A DNA stretch of 64,000 nt from JAGXRK01 sp963714415 (GTDB lineage: Bacteria; Bacteroidota; Ignavibacteria; Ignavibacteriales; Ignavibacteriaceae): contig CAVQOL010000002.1 of assembly GCA_963714415.1 (NCBI GenBank), positions 124,001 through 188,000 of the forward strand. Direction: 5' to 3'. Under the pieces are notes generated by a model, which saw nothing but the letters and a program-made list of their open reading frames with translations, had not been told where the DNA came from and did no database searches. The position numbers and the translations under genes were made by a program. Shown in pieces: positions 20,365 to 30,152 of this stretch; within the stretch, counting starts at the first letter, position 1, and each line of letters opens with the position of its first letter.

Positions 20365-23161
20365 TTAACCAAAAACTTGTTTGAATATTTTTGTATTAAA
20401 TTGTAAAATCTTATTCAAGTCATCTAAAAATAATTTTGAACTTGAGTAGTTAAGAAAAACAGATAATGATTCCAACTTAATTTCATCTATAGGAATTCTT
20501 GGTGTCCTTGAATCAAATAAATTTTGATTCGCCAATTCAATCTCTTTCAGCTTATTATAATTTTGTGCGAGTAACTCAAAGTCGACATCGTTATCTTTGT
20601 TCAAAGATAAAACTTTGGCAAATTTTTCTTTTCCAACACCAATAAAATTTTTAACTAATTGAGAATCTGATAACAAAAAATAAGAAATAATATATTCTAT
20701 ATCAGTTAAACCGCCCGAACATCTTTTAATATTTGTTGAGCCGGAAATACTATCCGAAGAGATTGACTTTCTTCTCATCTCAAGCATTTCTTTTTTGATG
20801 ATGTTTTGTTCAAATCCTTGAATTGATTTAACACAATCTTCAATCAGAGTGTTAAAATATTTTTTACTTCCGAAAATCAAATCGGCTTTTAGAAAAGCCT
20901 GAAATTCCCAGACTCTTGCACGATTCTTCAAATAATCTGAATAACTCTTCAAATCCCAAACTAAGTGACTGCCTTTACCTTCGGGTCTTAATCTGCAATC
21001 CACATCAAAGGGAGATAATTCTTTTTTTAGTATCGACAGAAATTCCTGGAAATCATTTTGAACTCGTTGATATTTATTGATTCCATCAACTACAAATATT
21101 AAATCAATATCAGAAGCAAAAGTTATTTCTCCTGCACCAAGACTTCCCATTCCAATTACAATAATATTGTTTTTCCATTCTTTGTCAGATGTAAAACTCC
21201 TACAGCAATTGTTTATTTTATTGTTGATGATAGAAGTTAAAACTTGATTTACTTCATTCGATTTTATCAATCCGGAAGTTAATTGAACCGAAAGTATGAA
21301 AAGTATTTCTTTTGTACTCAACTGCGATAATTCTGATTCTTCCAACTGCGTAAAACATTTTCTGGAAAGCAGAAGATCTCGCAGAGATTTATCTTCTGCA
21401 CATAGGTTTATTGCAAATTGAGAAAATTCACACAATCCTAAAAATAGTTTAAGGAAATTTTTATCAGCAAATTCTTTGTACCATATATTCGGGAATTGAG
21501 CTGATTTAATTATTCGCGCAAAGTTTTCTAAAACAATATCCGGCGAAACTAGATTTCTTTAAATAATCCGCCAGGTCATCTTGAATATTTTCAAATAGTG
21601 AAGTGGTTATTTTATCAAATATTTTTGAACCGAGAATTCCTTTTCCGTATTTCAGAAAATCAAGATTTTGTTGTGCTCTTTTTTTGTCTATGAATTTTAT
21701 GTTTTCAAAAATTGACTCACTCTTAATCTCATCAATACCTGTAATTGATTGATAAATTGCTGAAACATTTTTACGCGTCGCTTCTAATGTTTTCCGAAAT
21801 TCTGATGATGTATTAAATCCCAAATGATGGCTGACTTTTTCAAGAAGCTCACCTGAATCCGGAATGGTGTGTGTCTGTATGTTATTCATCAATTGTAGAT
21901 AATGCTCAATTCTTCTAAAAAGAATGTAAGCTTCTGAAAAAGTTTTTGCTTCAGCATCACTCAGCAGTTTTGTTTTATTCAATTCATTAATTGCTGTTAA
22001 AGTATTTCCTGTTCTAAGCGATTTATTTTTTCCGCCGTTAAGTAATTGTAATGCCTGAACCGAAAATTCAATATCTCGTATTCCGCCGGGAATAAGTTTT
22101 ATATTATTTTCATCTGAAACTCTTTTTTCAATATTTGATTTTAATTTTTTTATCTGAACCAATGGTGAAACAGAAAACGACGAAGGATAAATAAATTTTT
22201 CTAAATACGAATAAAACTTTTTATACAAATTGTAACTGCCGCAAATGAAGCCGGATTTAATTAACATTTGCCTTTCCCAATCTTCACCGCGTAATTCATA
22301 ATACTGGAGATATTGATCCATCGTTCCGCATAATGGGGCATTTTTCCCATCAGGTCGCAAACGAAAATCTACACGGTATAAAAATCCTTTTGAAGAAATG
22401 GATGAGGCTTGTTCAATAAAAAGTTGAACTGTTTCGGTAATAATCTGATTGTAATAAATCCGTTTATTTATTAAAGTGTTTTTGTCTGTGAAAACTATCA
22501 GGTCAATATCAGAGCTGTAATTGAGTTCATTACCTCCAAGCTTTCCCAGAGCAATCAAACAATATTTGTTGGAAAGTTTTTCAATTTTATTTTTCAGTAA
22601 AATTTCTTTATAGCATAGATCGAAGAGAACCGAAGTAATTGATTTAGTAAGAAACGAAAGTTCCTCTGTAATTCTTTCAACTTTTTCATTTAAATAAATA
22701 TCCATTAAGCCGATTCTAAGAAATTCTCTTCTCTTAAGATTTCTCAGTGCAGTTACTTTTCCGTTAAAAGTTTTAAATCTGTTAACAGAATCCAAAGCAA
22801 TTTTTGTGAAGTCAGATTCTTTTCTTTGCTCCTTCAGATTATCCGGATTTGTTATAATGGAAAAATATTCAGGGTTGCGGACAAGTATATCGGACAGATA
22901 ATTACTGTTCGATGCAATTGTAACAAGAATTTCAATCTGATGCGGATAGTTAATACATTCTTTAATAAAGAAAACTCTGTCGAATTGGTTTTCAATAATT
23001 CTTAACAGGTTTGCTTCGGAAGAATTGGTAAAGAAATGAAGCTTAATTTCATTTTCAATCAGAGCAATTAAATTATCAAACTGACCGGACTGAATTGCAC
23101 CTCCGGCAAGTTCAGCAAGCTTGCTGATAAATTCGTTTGATAATCTTTTTTTTCTCTGCAT
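20365..23161 (-). CDS. glnE: Glutamine synthetase adenylyltransferase GlnE (frameshift near 21541)
   Basis: Frames 21506-23161 and 20365-21435 combine to about 931 residues, the normal GlnE length. Both nucleotidyltransferase domains are visible: 'LGKLGGNELNYSSDIDLIVF' in the N-terminal half and 'GMGSLGAGEITFASDIDLIF' in the C-terminal half. The break is at 'SFA-G'; dropping one G of the GG near 21540 gives 'SFADIVLENFARIIKSAQFP'. GlnE adds and removes AMP on glutamine synthetase under PII control, and glnB is 6.6 kb away. In the second domain the usual GG is GA, still plausible. Confidence 0.9.
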
Positions 23162-23607
23162 TCTTTAGATAAATCTTTTTATTAAACTTAAGAAAAAAAA
23201 CAGCGGGAAGGGAGAGGGAAAAATGGGAGGAGTAGTTGGAATCTTGGAGTAATGGAAATAGTTAGCAATACTGAAATGATTGAATAATGGACTCTCTGCT
23301 CTATGCGCCTTCTCCTTAGCCAATTTATTGAATCTTTCGCAGCATTGTCCCTAATTTAACAGCGGGTTGTTGAATACATTTTGCAATTCATTCTTACATT
23401 GCCCTCACAAATTCTTTCTATCTCTGGCGGGGGTCTGACTTTATGTGTTAGGTGCTGGAACTGATAATTATCCTTAATATAATTTATGTGATAAAACAAA
23501 AACTTAAGAATTAAAATGAAATCATAACAACCGGATTGCAACCGCCATCATGACTGGCGGCAGTATATTCGGTATAAGTAATAGTTATATGCTTGAATAT
23601 TGATAAC
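23162..23607. other. Non-coding interval with an imperfect hairpin
   Basis: No credible gene in about 450 bases. The 3' part (23523-23592) folds as an imperfect hairpin: CCGCCA (23542-23547) pairs with TGGCGG (23555-23560), with outer partly complementary segments (CATAAC with GTTATATG). A GTTAGGT heptamer occurs at about 23448. The left part is purine-rich on the plus strand. The small ORF on the minus strand at 23356-23541 has no family features and I do not call it. Confidence 0.4.
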
Positions 23608-23964
23608 GTGAAGAAATATTATTTATTGGTTTTGTTTTTAATTACATTTTATTCTAGCTGTTTTTCACAGACTAAAAGTTTGAGTCATAATGATTTTCCT
23701 GTTAAGGATTTTATTGTCTTTCTTGATTCATCAACGATAAATAAGTTATCAAAAATAGAACTAATGAATGGAGATTCGCCTCTTGATTATGTGAAATATG
23801 TACCTAACTATTCTACTTTCTATGAAATTGTCGAATGGAGTTGTGGATCACCTTGTAAACAAGTTGTAATTATCGATTTAAGAAATGGTAAAGTAATTGG
23901 TTCATTAAACTACTGCTATAATTTAGATTTTAATTTATCGAAGTACTTTAATAATTGTAGATGA
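23608..23964 (+). CDS. Small secreted protein, unknown function
   Basis: From the GTG at 23608 the protein has 118 residues with a clear signal peptide (MKKYYLLVLFLITFYSSCFSQ); an upstream start would put six residues before the Lys-Lys. The Cys three residues before the predicted cut is in a weak lipobox-like context (FYSSC). The mature part has a 'SCGSPCK' pair of cysteines that could form a disulfide. I recognise no family. It stands alone, with over 200 non-coding bases on each side. Confidence 0.6.
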   Translation: MKKYYLLVLFLITFYSSCFSQTKSLSHNDFPVKDFIVFLDSSTINKLSKIELMNGDSPLDYVKYVPNYSTFYEIVEWSCGSPCKQVVIIDLRNGKVIGSLNYCYNLDFNLSKYFNNCR

Positions 23965-24175
23965 TTATGATGAAGTAATGCTATGATGTGAAAAACAATT
24001 TTATATAATAGAAAATCAGAATTATTAAAACCAAATAAATTAATCATCGCATAATAAGCCTCGTTTAGATAAGTAAAAAGTCAAACACTGGTATTTCTTT
24101 CAATAAAAGAATAAATAACACTTGAGTCTTAAAATAACACGCTGTTATGTGTAATATTAAATGAAATAGACTACT

Positions 24176-25373
24176 GTGAAAAAACTAATTATACTGTTTC
24201 TACTCTTTATCAAAATATCATTTTGTCAAAGTTATGATCCATTTATTCAAAATTTAGTGGACCAAACTAATTTAGATTCTCTAATATCATTTGTGCGAAT
24301 ACTATCTGGTGAAGATTCTGTTATTATTAATGATACGAACACTATAATAACTCATCGTGTAAATTCCTGGGGTAACGATCTGGCGGCAGATTATCTAAAA
24401 AATAAAATGACGGAGTTCGGATTTGAGGCGATCGATCAGAATTATAGTGAAGATGGAAGAAATATTTATTCAATACAAACCGGTACTCTTTATCCTGAAG
24501 AATACTATATTCTTTGTGCGCATTATGATGCAGTAACAAATTACTGTGCTGACGATAATGCAAGTGGAGTTGCAGGAGTGTTGGAAGCAGCACGCATATT
24601 ATCCAATTTCCAATTTAATTATTCCATTATTTATGCGTTCTGGGATGAGGAAGAAATTGGAGCAATATGGAAGCGAATATTTTGCAGAACAAGCTGATTC
24701 AGCAGGAATGAATATAGGTGGTGTTCTTAACTTTGAAATGTCAGGCTGGGATAGCAATGATGATGGTCTTATTGATATTCATACAAGACGGATAAATGAA
24801 TCAGTTCAATTAGCAAATACGATGGTGGTAATTGATTCATTATATAACTTACCTTTAAAACCGGTAGTTTATAATCCCGGAACAACTGCGAGCGATCATT
24901 CTTCTTTCTGGAATTTTGATTATTCGGCAATTGTATTTAGCGAAGCATTTTATGGGGGAGATTTTAATCCATACTATCACAGCAGCTTAGATCGTATACA
25001 GTACTTTAATCTTCCTTACTTTTTCAACATTGTTAAACTGAGTACTGCTTCAATTGCTACTCTGGCAACTGAAGGCTTAGTAACTTCAGTGGAAGAATCA
25101 AACGCCATTCCACTTTCTCTGTCTATTTCTAATTATCCGAATCCGTTTAACAACTCAACACGAGTGAAATATAATCTTCCCAATAGTTCTAACATAAGGA
25201 TTGATTTATACAATTTTCTTGGAGAACGTGTTAAGGAAATATTATCAAGTTTTCATCAGGCAGGAAGCTATGAAATTGAAATTACATCAGATGATTTATC
25301 AAGCGGGGCATACTTTCTTGTGATTAATACTGATGCGCATTATAAAACACATAAAATAATCTTATTAAAATAA
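24176..25373 (+). CDS. M28-family metallopeptidase with T9SS sorting domain (frameshift near 24665)
   Basis: GTG start at 24176 with signal peptide MKKLIILFLLFIKISFCQ. The first frame (to 24697) holds 'ILCAHYDAV' (zinc His), 'ADDNASGVAGVLEAARIL' (bridging Asp) and 'FWDEEEIG' (catalytic Glu-Glu). The second frame (24546-25373) continues 'GSEYFAEQADSAGMNIGG', 'ASDHSSFW' and 'YYHSSLDRI' (last zinc ligand). Removing one A near 24665 joins them to 398 residues. The C-terminus 'ISNYPNPFNNSTRVKYNLP' is a T9SS sorting domain. It likely acts outside the cell as an aminopeptidase. Confidence 0.87.
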
Positions 25374-25429
25374 ATTACACATAAATTCCATTCAGTAAAT
25401 TTTCATCAATTAAATTCCGGAGTTTATTA

Positions 25430-26216
25430 ATGAAAGCTGTTATCGTTTCTTCTTTTATATTACTACTTATCTGTAATTGCTTTTGCACAGACCGAAGAAA
25501 TCATAGACTTAAAAAAATATTTTGATGAATATAATCACGTCGGATCATTTGTTATGTACGATCTGAAAAATGATAAATATATTCGTTACAATCCCGAAAG
25601 ATGTAAGCAGCAATTTATTCCTGCCTCAACCTTTAAAATTTTTAATTCACTTGCCGCATTGGAAACCGGGGCAGTTAAAGATGAAAATGATACAATTCGC
25701 TGGGATGGTATTGAAAGAGCCTATGTTGAATGGAATAAAGATATGGATATGAAACATGCTTTCAAGTATTCTGCAGTCTGGTTCTACCAGGAAATTGCCA
25801 TAAGAATTGGCGAAGAAAAAATGCAGGAATTGATCAATCTTAATGAGTATGGAAATAAGAACATATCCGGTGGCATTGATCTTTTCTGGCTCGGGGGCGA
25901 ATTACGTATTTCACCAAATGAGCAAATAGAATTCTTAAAGAAGTTATACATGAATGAACTTAAGTTTTCTCAAAGAGCGATAGATATTGTTAAAAAGATT
26001 ATGATATATGAAGAAACAGATGAATACATTTTAAGAGCTAAAACAGGTTGGGGAATGAGATTTGAAAATGAGGTCGGTTGGTTTGTAGGTTATCTTGAAA
26101 GAGATAATAATGTTTATTTCTTTGCCACAAATGTTGAAAGTGAAAATCCCGATCCTGGCTTTAAGTCGCGCATTGAAATCACCAAAAAAATATTAACAGA
26201 ATTGGGATTGTATTAA
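25430..26216 (+). CDS. Class D (OXA-type) beta-lactamase homologue (frameshift in signal peptide near 25475)
   Basis: The ATG at 25430 starts a signal peptide (MKAVIVSSFILLLIC). One surplus base in 'TGTAATTG' near 25475 throws it out of frame; corrected, it continues 'IAFAQTEEIIDLKKYF' into the long frame from 25554, giving 261 residues. All class D motifs are present: 'PASTFKIFNS' (serine nucleophile and carboxylated Lys), 'YSAVWFYQ' (SxV), 'NEYGNKNIS' (YGN) and 'RAKTGWG' (KTG). Hydrolysis of beta-lactams is expected by family; whether it confers resistance is unknown. It stands between a secreted peptidase and a repeat cluster. Confidence 0.88.
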
Positions 26217-26286
26217 GGACTAATAATTCAAAATACTCGAGCTTGTGTAAAAACTCTTTGTTAAATAAGGAACTCATCTCCCGCCC

Positions 26287-26307
26287 CCTTCTCTTAAGAA
26301 GAGAAGG
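26287..26307. repeat. Palindromic hairpin
   Basis: CCTTCTCTT (26287-26295) pairs perfectly with AAGAGAAGG (26299-26307) across a three-base loop. It lies in the non-coding interval before secA, next to a MITE-like element. No T tract follows, so it is not a typical terminator. A looser relative (CTCTCC...GGAGAG) stands before dnaE near 60138-60156. Confidence 0.55.
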
Positions 26308-26353
26308 AGTTATTTCTCTCTGTTCTCTGGCAAGACTATTCCTTGGAAAAAGT

Positions 26354-26483
26354 GAGGCTGTTTCAAAAGTCCGAATTTTCTTGTCATTCCCGTGAAAACG
26401 GGAATCCAAAACCAATAAAACAAAATAGATTCCCACTTTCGTGGGAATGACAAATGAGTAAAATATTCTATTAAGACAGCCCC
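26354..26483. mobile_element. MITE-like repeat element, copy 2
   Basis: A 130-bp relative of the element at 11799-11950: same left end (GAGGCTGTTTCAAAAGT), same internal ATTCCCG/CGGGAAT and GATTCCCAC/GTGGGAAT hairpins, and a right end (AAGACAGCCCC) that is inverted to the left. It lacks the nested 20-bp palindrome of copy 1, which accounts for nearly all of the 22-bp length difference. It encodes nothing. Confidence 0.65.
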
Positions 26484-26490
26484 TTTAGGT

Positions 26491-26525
26491 CGTTAGACTC
26501 CGTCAGAGTCTAACGGACTCTGACG
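26491..26525. repeat. Interlocked double-hairpin repeat
   Basis: CGTTAGACTC (26491-26500) pairs perfectly with GAGTCTAACG (26506-26515); CGTCAGAGTC (26501-26510) pairs perfectly with GACTCTGACG (26516-26525). The two ten-bp stems, each with a five-base loop, share bases and so exclude each other. It lies about 180 bases before secA. Confidence 0.7.
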
Positions 26526-26704
26526 ATGTGAGTTCTTTTTTGTTTTAGACTTTTCACACAGGCTCAGACACGTTGTGACCAAAGTTATGCCTAGTGTTAT
26601 TAGGTAAATATTTATTGATTTTCCAAATGCAAAATTTCGTAAATTGCATATCAAAACACGTGTATTTATTTTTGACATCAATCAGAAATCAGGAAATTTA
26701 TTAA

Positions 26705-29700
26705 ATGCGTAATTTCTTTAAGAAAATGTTCGGCGACAAGTATGAAAAAGATTTAAAGTTACTTTGGCCCATTGTTCCCGAAATCAATAAATATTACGAT
26801 GAGTTCAAAAAGCTCAGTGATGACGAATTAAGGGCAAAAACTGCCGGGTTGAAGTCAATTATTCAGGAGAGAACTGAAGAGACAAGAAAAAAGATTGAAG
26901 AAATAAGAAAAAGACTACAATCAGATGAAGATTTTGATAGAACCTCTACTTATGATGAACTGGAAGAACTAGAAGAATCATTAAATGAAGAATACGAAGT
27001 TGTTCTCGATGAACTTCTTCCCGAAGCTTTTGCAATTGTAAAATCCACTTGTGAAAGATTAATTGGTAAAAGCTGGACAATGGCAGGAAGTAAAATTACC
27101 TGGGACATGATTCCTTATGATGTTCAGTTGATTGGCGGCATAGTTCTTCATCAGGGTAAAATTGCAGAAATGGCTACTGGCGAAGGTAAAACTCTTGTAG
27201 CAACACTTCCGCTTTTTCTCAATTCACTTACAGGACGAGGCGTTCATCTTATTACTGTTAATGATTATCTCGCAAAACGTGACAGTGAATGGATGGGTGA
27301 GATTTTTAAGTTTCACGGACTCACTGTTGGCTGCATTCTTAATACTATGGATCCTGCACAGCGTAGAGAACAATATAACTGCGATATTACTTACGGAACA
27401 AATAACGAATTTGGTTTTGATTATCTGCGCGATAATATGGCAGTTGGACTTGAGTACCAGGTTCAAAGAATACATAACTATACTATAGTAGACGAAGTAG
27501 ACTCTGTATTGGTTGATGAAGCAAGAACTCCACTTATTATTTCAGGTCAGGTTGATCGTGATGATCATCTGTTTAATGAAATGAGACCGAAGGTTGAAAG
27601 ACTATATAAGCTTCAGATGGGCCTCGTTGCAAAAATTATCCAGGAAGCAGAGCAAATGCTTACTTCCGGCAATGGAACTGAAACGGAAGCAGGCATTCTT
27701 CTGCTTAGAGGGCATCGCGGTTTGCCTAAAAGCAAAAAACTTGCAAAGCTTATTTCCGAACCTTCTCACAAAAAATTATTACTATCTACCGAGCTTGAAT
27801 TCTTAAGAGAAAAAGGAAAGAACATGCACATCATTGATGATGAACTTTATTTTGTCATTGATGAAAAAAACCATACGATAGATACAACGGAAAAAGGCCG
27901 TGAAGAACTTGCCCGCGGAAGCGGAATTGAAAAAGTATATTTTGTACTTCCTGACCTTGGTACAGAAATAAGCAAATTTGAAAATGATCCGAATCTTTCA
28001 CCCGAAGCAAAGCTGAAGAAGAAGGATGAACTTTATCATCGATATTCAGAGGCAAGTGAAAGAATTCACACAATAAATCAATTGCTTCGTGCATATTCTC
28101 TTTTCGAAAAAGATGATGAATATGTTATAACTGAAGACGGAAAGATTGCCATCGTTGATGAGTTTACCGGACGTATACTTCCCGGAAGAAGATATTCAGA
28201 TGGACTTCATCAGGCAATTGAAGCAAAAGAAAATGTTAAAGTTGAACGTGACTCACAGACTCTTGCGACTATTACACTTCAGAATTATTTTAGAATGTAT
28301 AACAAACTTGCCGGTATGACAGGTACTGCCGAAACTGAAGAAGGAGAATTTTTTCAGATATATAAATTAGAAGTTGTTGTAATTCCCACAAACAAAACTG
28401 TAATTAGAGAAGATCTTGATGATGCGGTATACCGAACTAAGCGTGAAAAATATAACGCCATTATTGAGGAATTAGACAGACTACGCAAAGAAGGTAGACC
28501 GGTTCTTGTGGGTACTACATCGGTAGAAGTTTCTGAAACCATCAGCAGGATGTTGAAGAGAAAAGGTCTTCAACATAATGTTCTTAATGCTAAACAGCAT
28601 CAGCGTGAAGCCGAAATTGTTGCGCATGCCGGTGAGGTTGGTGCAATTACAATTGCTACAAATATGGCAGGTCGAGGAACTGATATTAAGCTTGGCAGTG
28701 GTGTAAAAGACAAAGGCGGATTATTTATTCTCGGTACTGAACGTCACGATTCAAGAAGAATTGACAGACAGTTAAGAGGTCGATCCGGTCGTCAGGGTGA
28801 TGCCGGTACTTCTAAGTTTTTTATTTCGCTTGAAGATGATTTGATGAGATTATTCGGAAGCGATAGAATTTCTTCTATCATGCAGCGAATTGGTATTAAG
28901 GAAGGTGAAGTTATCCAGCATCCGATGATAACTAAATCCGTTGAACGTGCACAGAAAAAGGTTGAAGAGAATAACTTCGCAATAAGAAAAAGACTTCTTG
29001 AATATGACGATACTATGAATCAGCAAAGAGAAGTTATTTATTCACGGCGGCAAAAAGCTCTGCATGGCGACAGACTTAAAAGTGAAATATTTGACTTAAC
29101 AGAAGAGTTTATAGGTACAGTTGTTGACAAGCATTTTGAAGAAGTAAATGTTGAAGCAATAAAAGAAGAAATACTTCATAATCTGCTTGTTGAACTTAAA
29201 CTTGATGGATCAGAATTTGAATCACTCGGCAGAGATGGTCTTGTTCAAAAAATTACTGATGCAGCAAAAGATTTCTACAAAAGAAAAGAAGAAATGCTTA
29301 GTTCGGAATTGATGGCACGGCTTGAACGATATGCGGTGCTGAGTGTTATTGATAACTAAGTGGAAAGAACATCTTCGGGAAATGGATGATTTGAAAGAAG
29401 GCATTGGATTAAGAGCTTATGGACAGAAAGACCCATTAGTTGAATATAAAGCCGAAGCTTTCAAATTATTTGTTCAACTGCTTGATGAGATAAGAAATGA
29501 ATCAGTTTCATTTGCATTTAAATTCTTCCCGCAAGCTCCGAGTGAGGTTCAGGAAAGACGCGGATCAAAGGTTCAAAGAGTTGTTGAAACTAAACAAGAT
29601 ACGGCTAATATTGGCTTTACACCATCTCAACAACAAGCCGGGCAGCAAGGTGTAAAAGTTCAACCTATTCGGGTTGAAGAAAAAATAGGCAGAAATGATC

Positions 29701-29750
29701 CCTGTCCATGCGGCAGCGGAAAAAAATATAAACAATGCCACGGTAGATAA
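26705..29750 (+). CDS. secA: Protein translocase ATPase SecA (frameshift near 29352)
   Basis: Frames 26705-29359 and 29343-29750 form one SecA of 1014 residues. Motifs: 'ATGEGKTLVATLP' (Walker A), 'VDEVDSVLVDEARTPL' (DEAD-type box), 'TNMAGRGTDIKLG' and 'GRSGRQGDAG'. The C-terminus has the SEC-C zinc motif 'NDPCPCGSGKKYKQCHG' that binds SecB or ribosomes. The break lies in 'VLSVID-N'; removing one A of 'GATAACTAAG' near 29350 gives the conserved 'VIDTKWKEHL'. A roughly 120-residue insertion after the first ATPase lobe is typical of this phylum. SecA is essential, which argues for a sequence error. Confidence 0.95.
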
Positions 29751-29765
29751 TCCGGGAATTATATT

Positions 29766-30104
29766 ATGAAAAAAATCGAAGCTATTATTCGTCCCTTTAA
29801 ATTAGATGAAGTTAAGGAAGCTCTGATTGAAGAAGGAATTAAAGGAATAACAATTTCAGAAGTAAGAGGTTACGGCAGGCAAAAAGGTCATACGGAAACG
29901 TATCGTGGTGCCGAATACCAGATTGAATTTGTTCCTAAAATTAAAATTGAAATTATTGTTGATGATTCCCGTTTGGATAAAGCTGTTGAAGCAATTCTTC
30001 GAGCCGCCAAAACCGGACAGGTCGGTGACGGTAAAATTTTTATATCGGATATTCAAGAAGTAATAAGAATCAGAACTGAGGAATCAGGTACTCAGGCTTT
30101 ATAG
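29766..30104 (+). CDS. glnB: Nitrogen regulatory protein P-II
   Basis: 112 residues, exactly the family size. 'MKKIEAIIRPFKLDEVKEAL' is the PII signature opening, and the T-loop 'TYRGAEYQIEF' has the tyrosine (Tyr51) that GlnD uridylylates in many bacteria. The C-terminal signature 'TGQVGDGKIFI' binds ATP/ADP. PII reads 2-oxoglutarate and the ATP/ADP ratio and controls GlnE or ammonium transport. No amtB is next to it, so GlnB rather than GlnK is the better guess. It starts 16 bases after secA. Confidence 0.95.
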   Translation: MKKIEAIIRPFKLDEVKEALIEEGIKGITISEVRGYGRQKGHTETYRGAEYQIEFVPKIKIEIIVDDSRLDKAVEAILRAAKTGQVGDGKIFISDIQEVIRIRTEESGTQAL

Positions 30105-30152
30105 AAAAATATATGGACTTTTTCTTTTGTTTAATCTTTAATAGCTTCGAGT

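Noticed and set aside
23356..23541. 60-residue minus-strand ORF
   Set aside because: No ribosome binding site, no family features and low-complexity composition in a non-coding interval.
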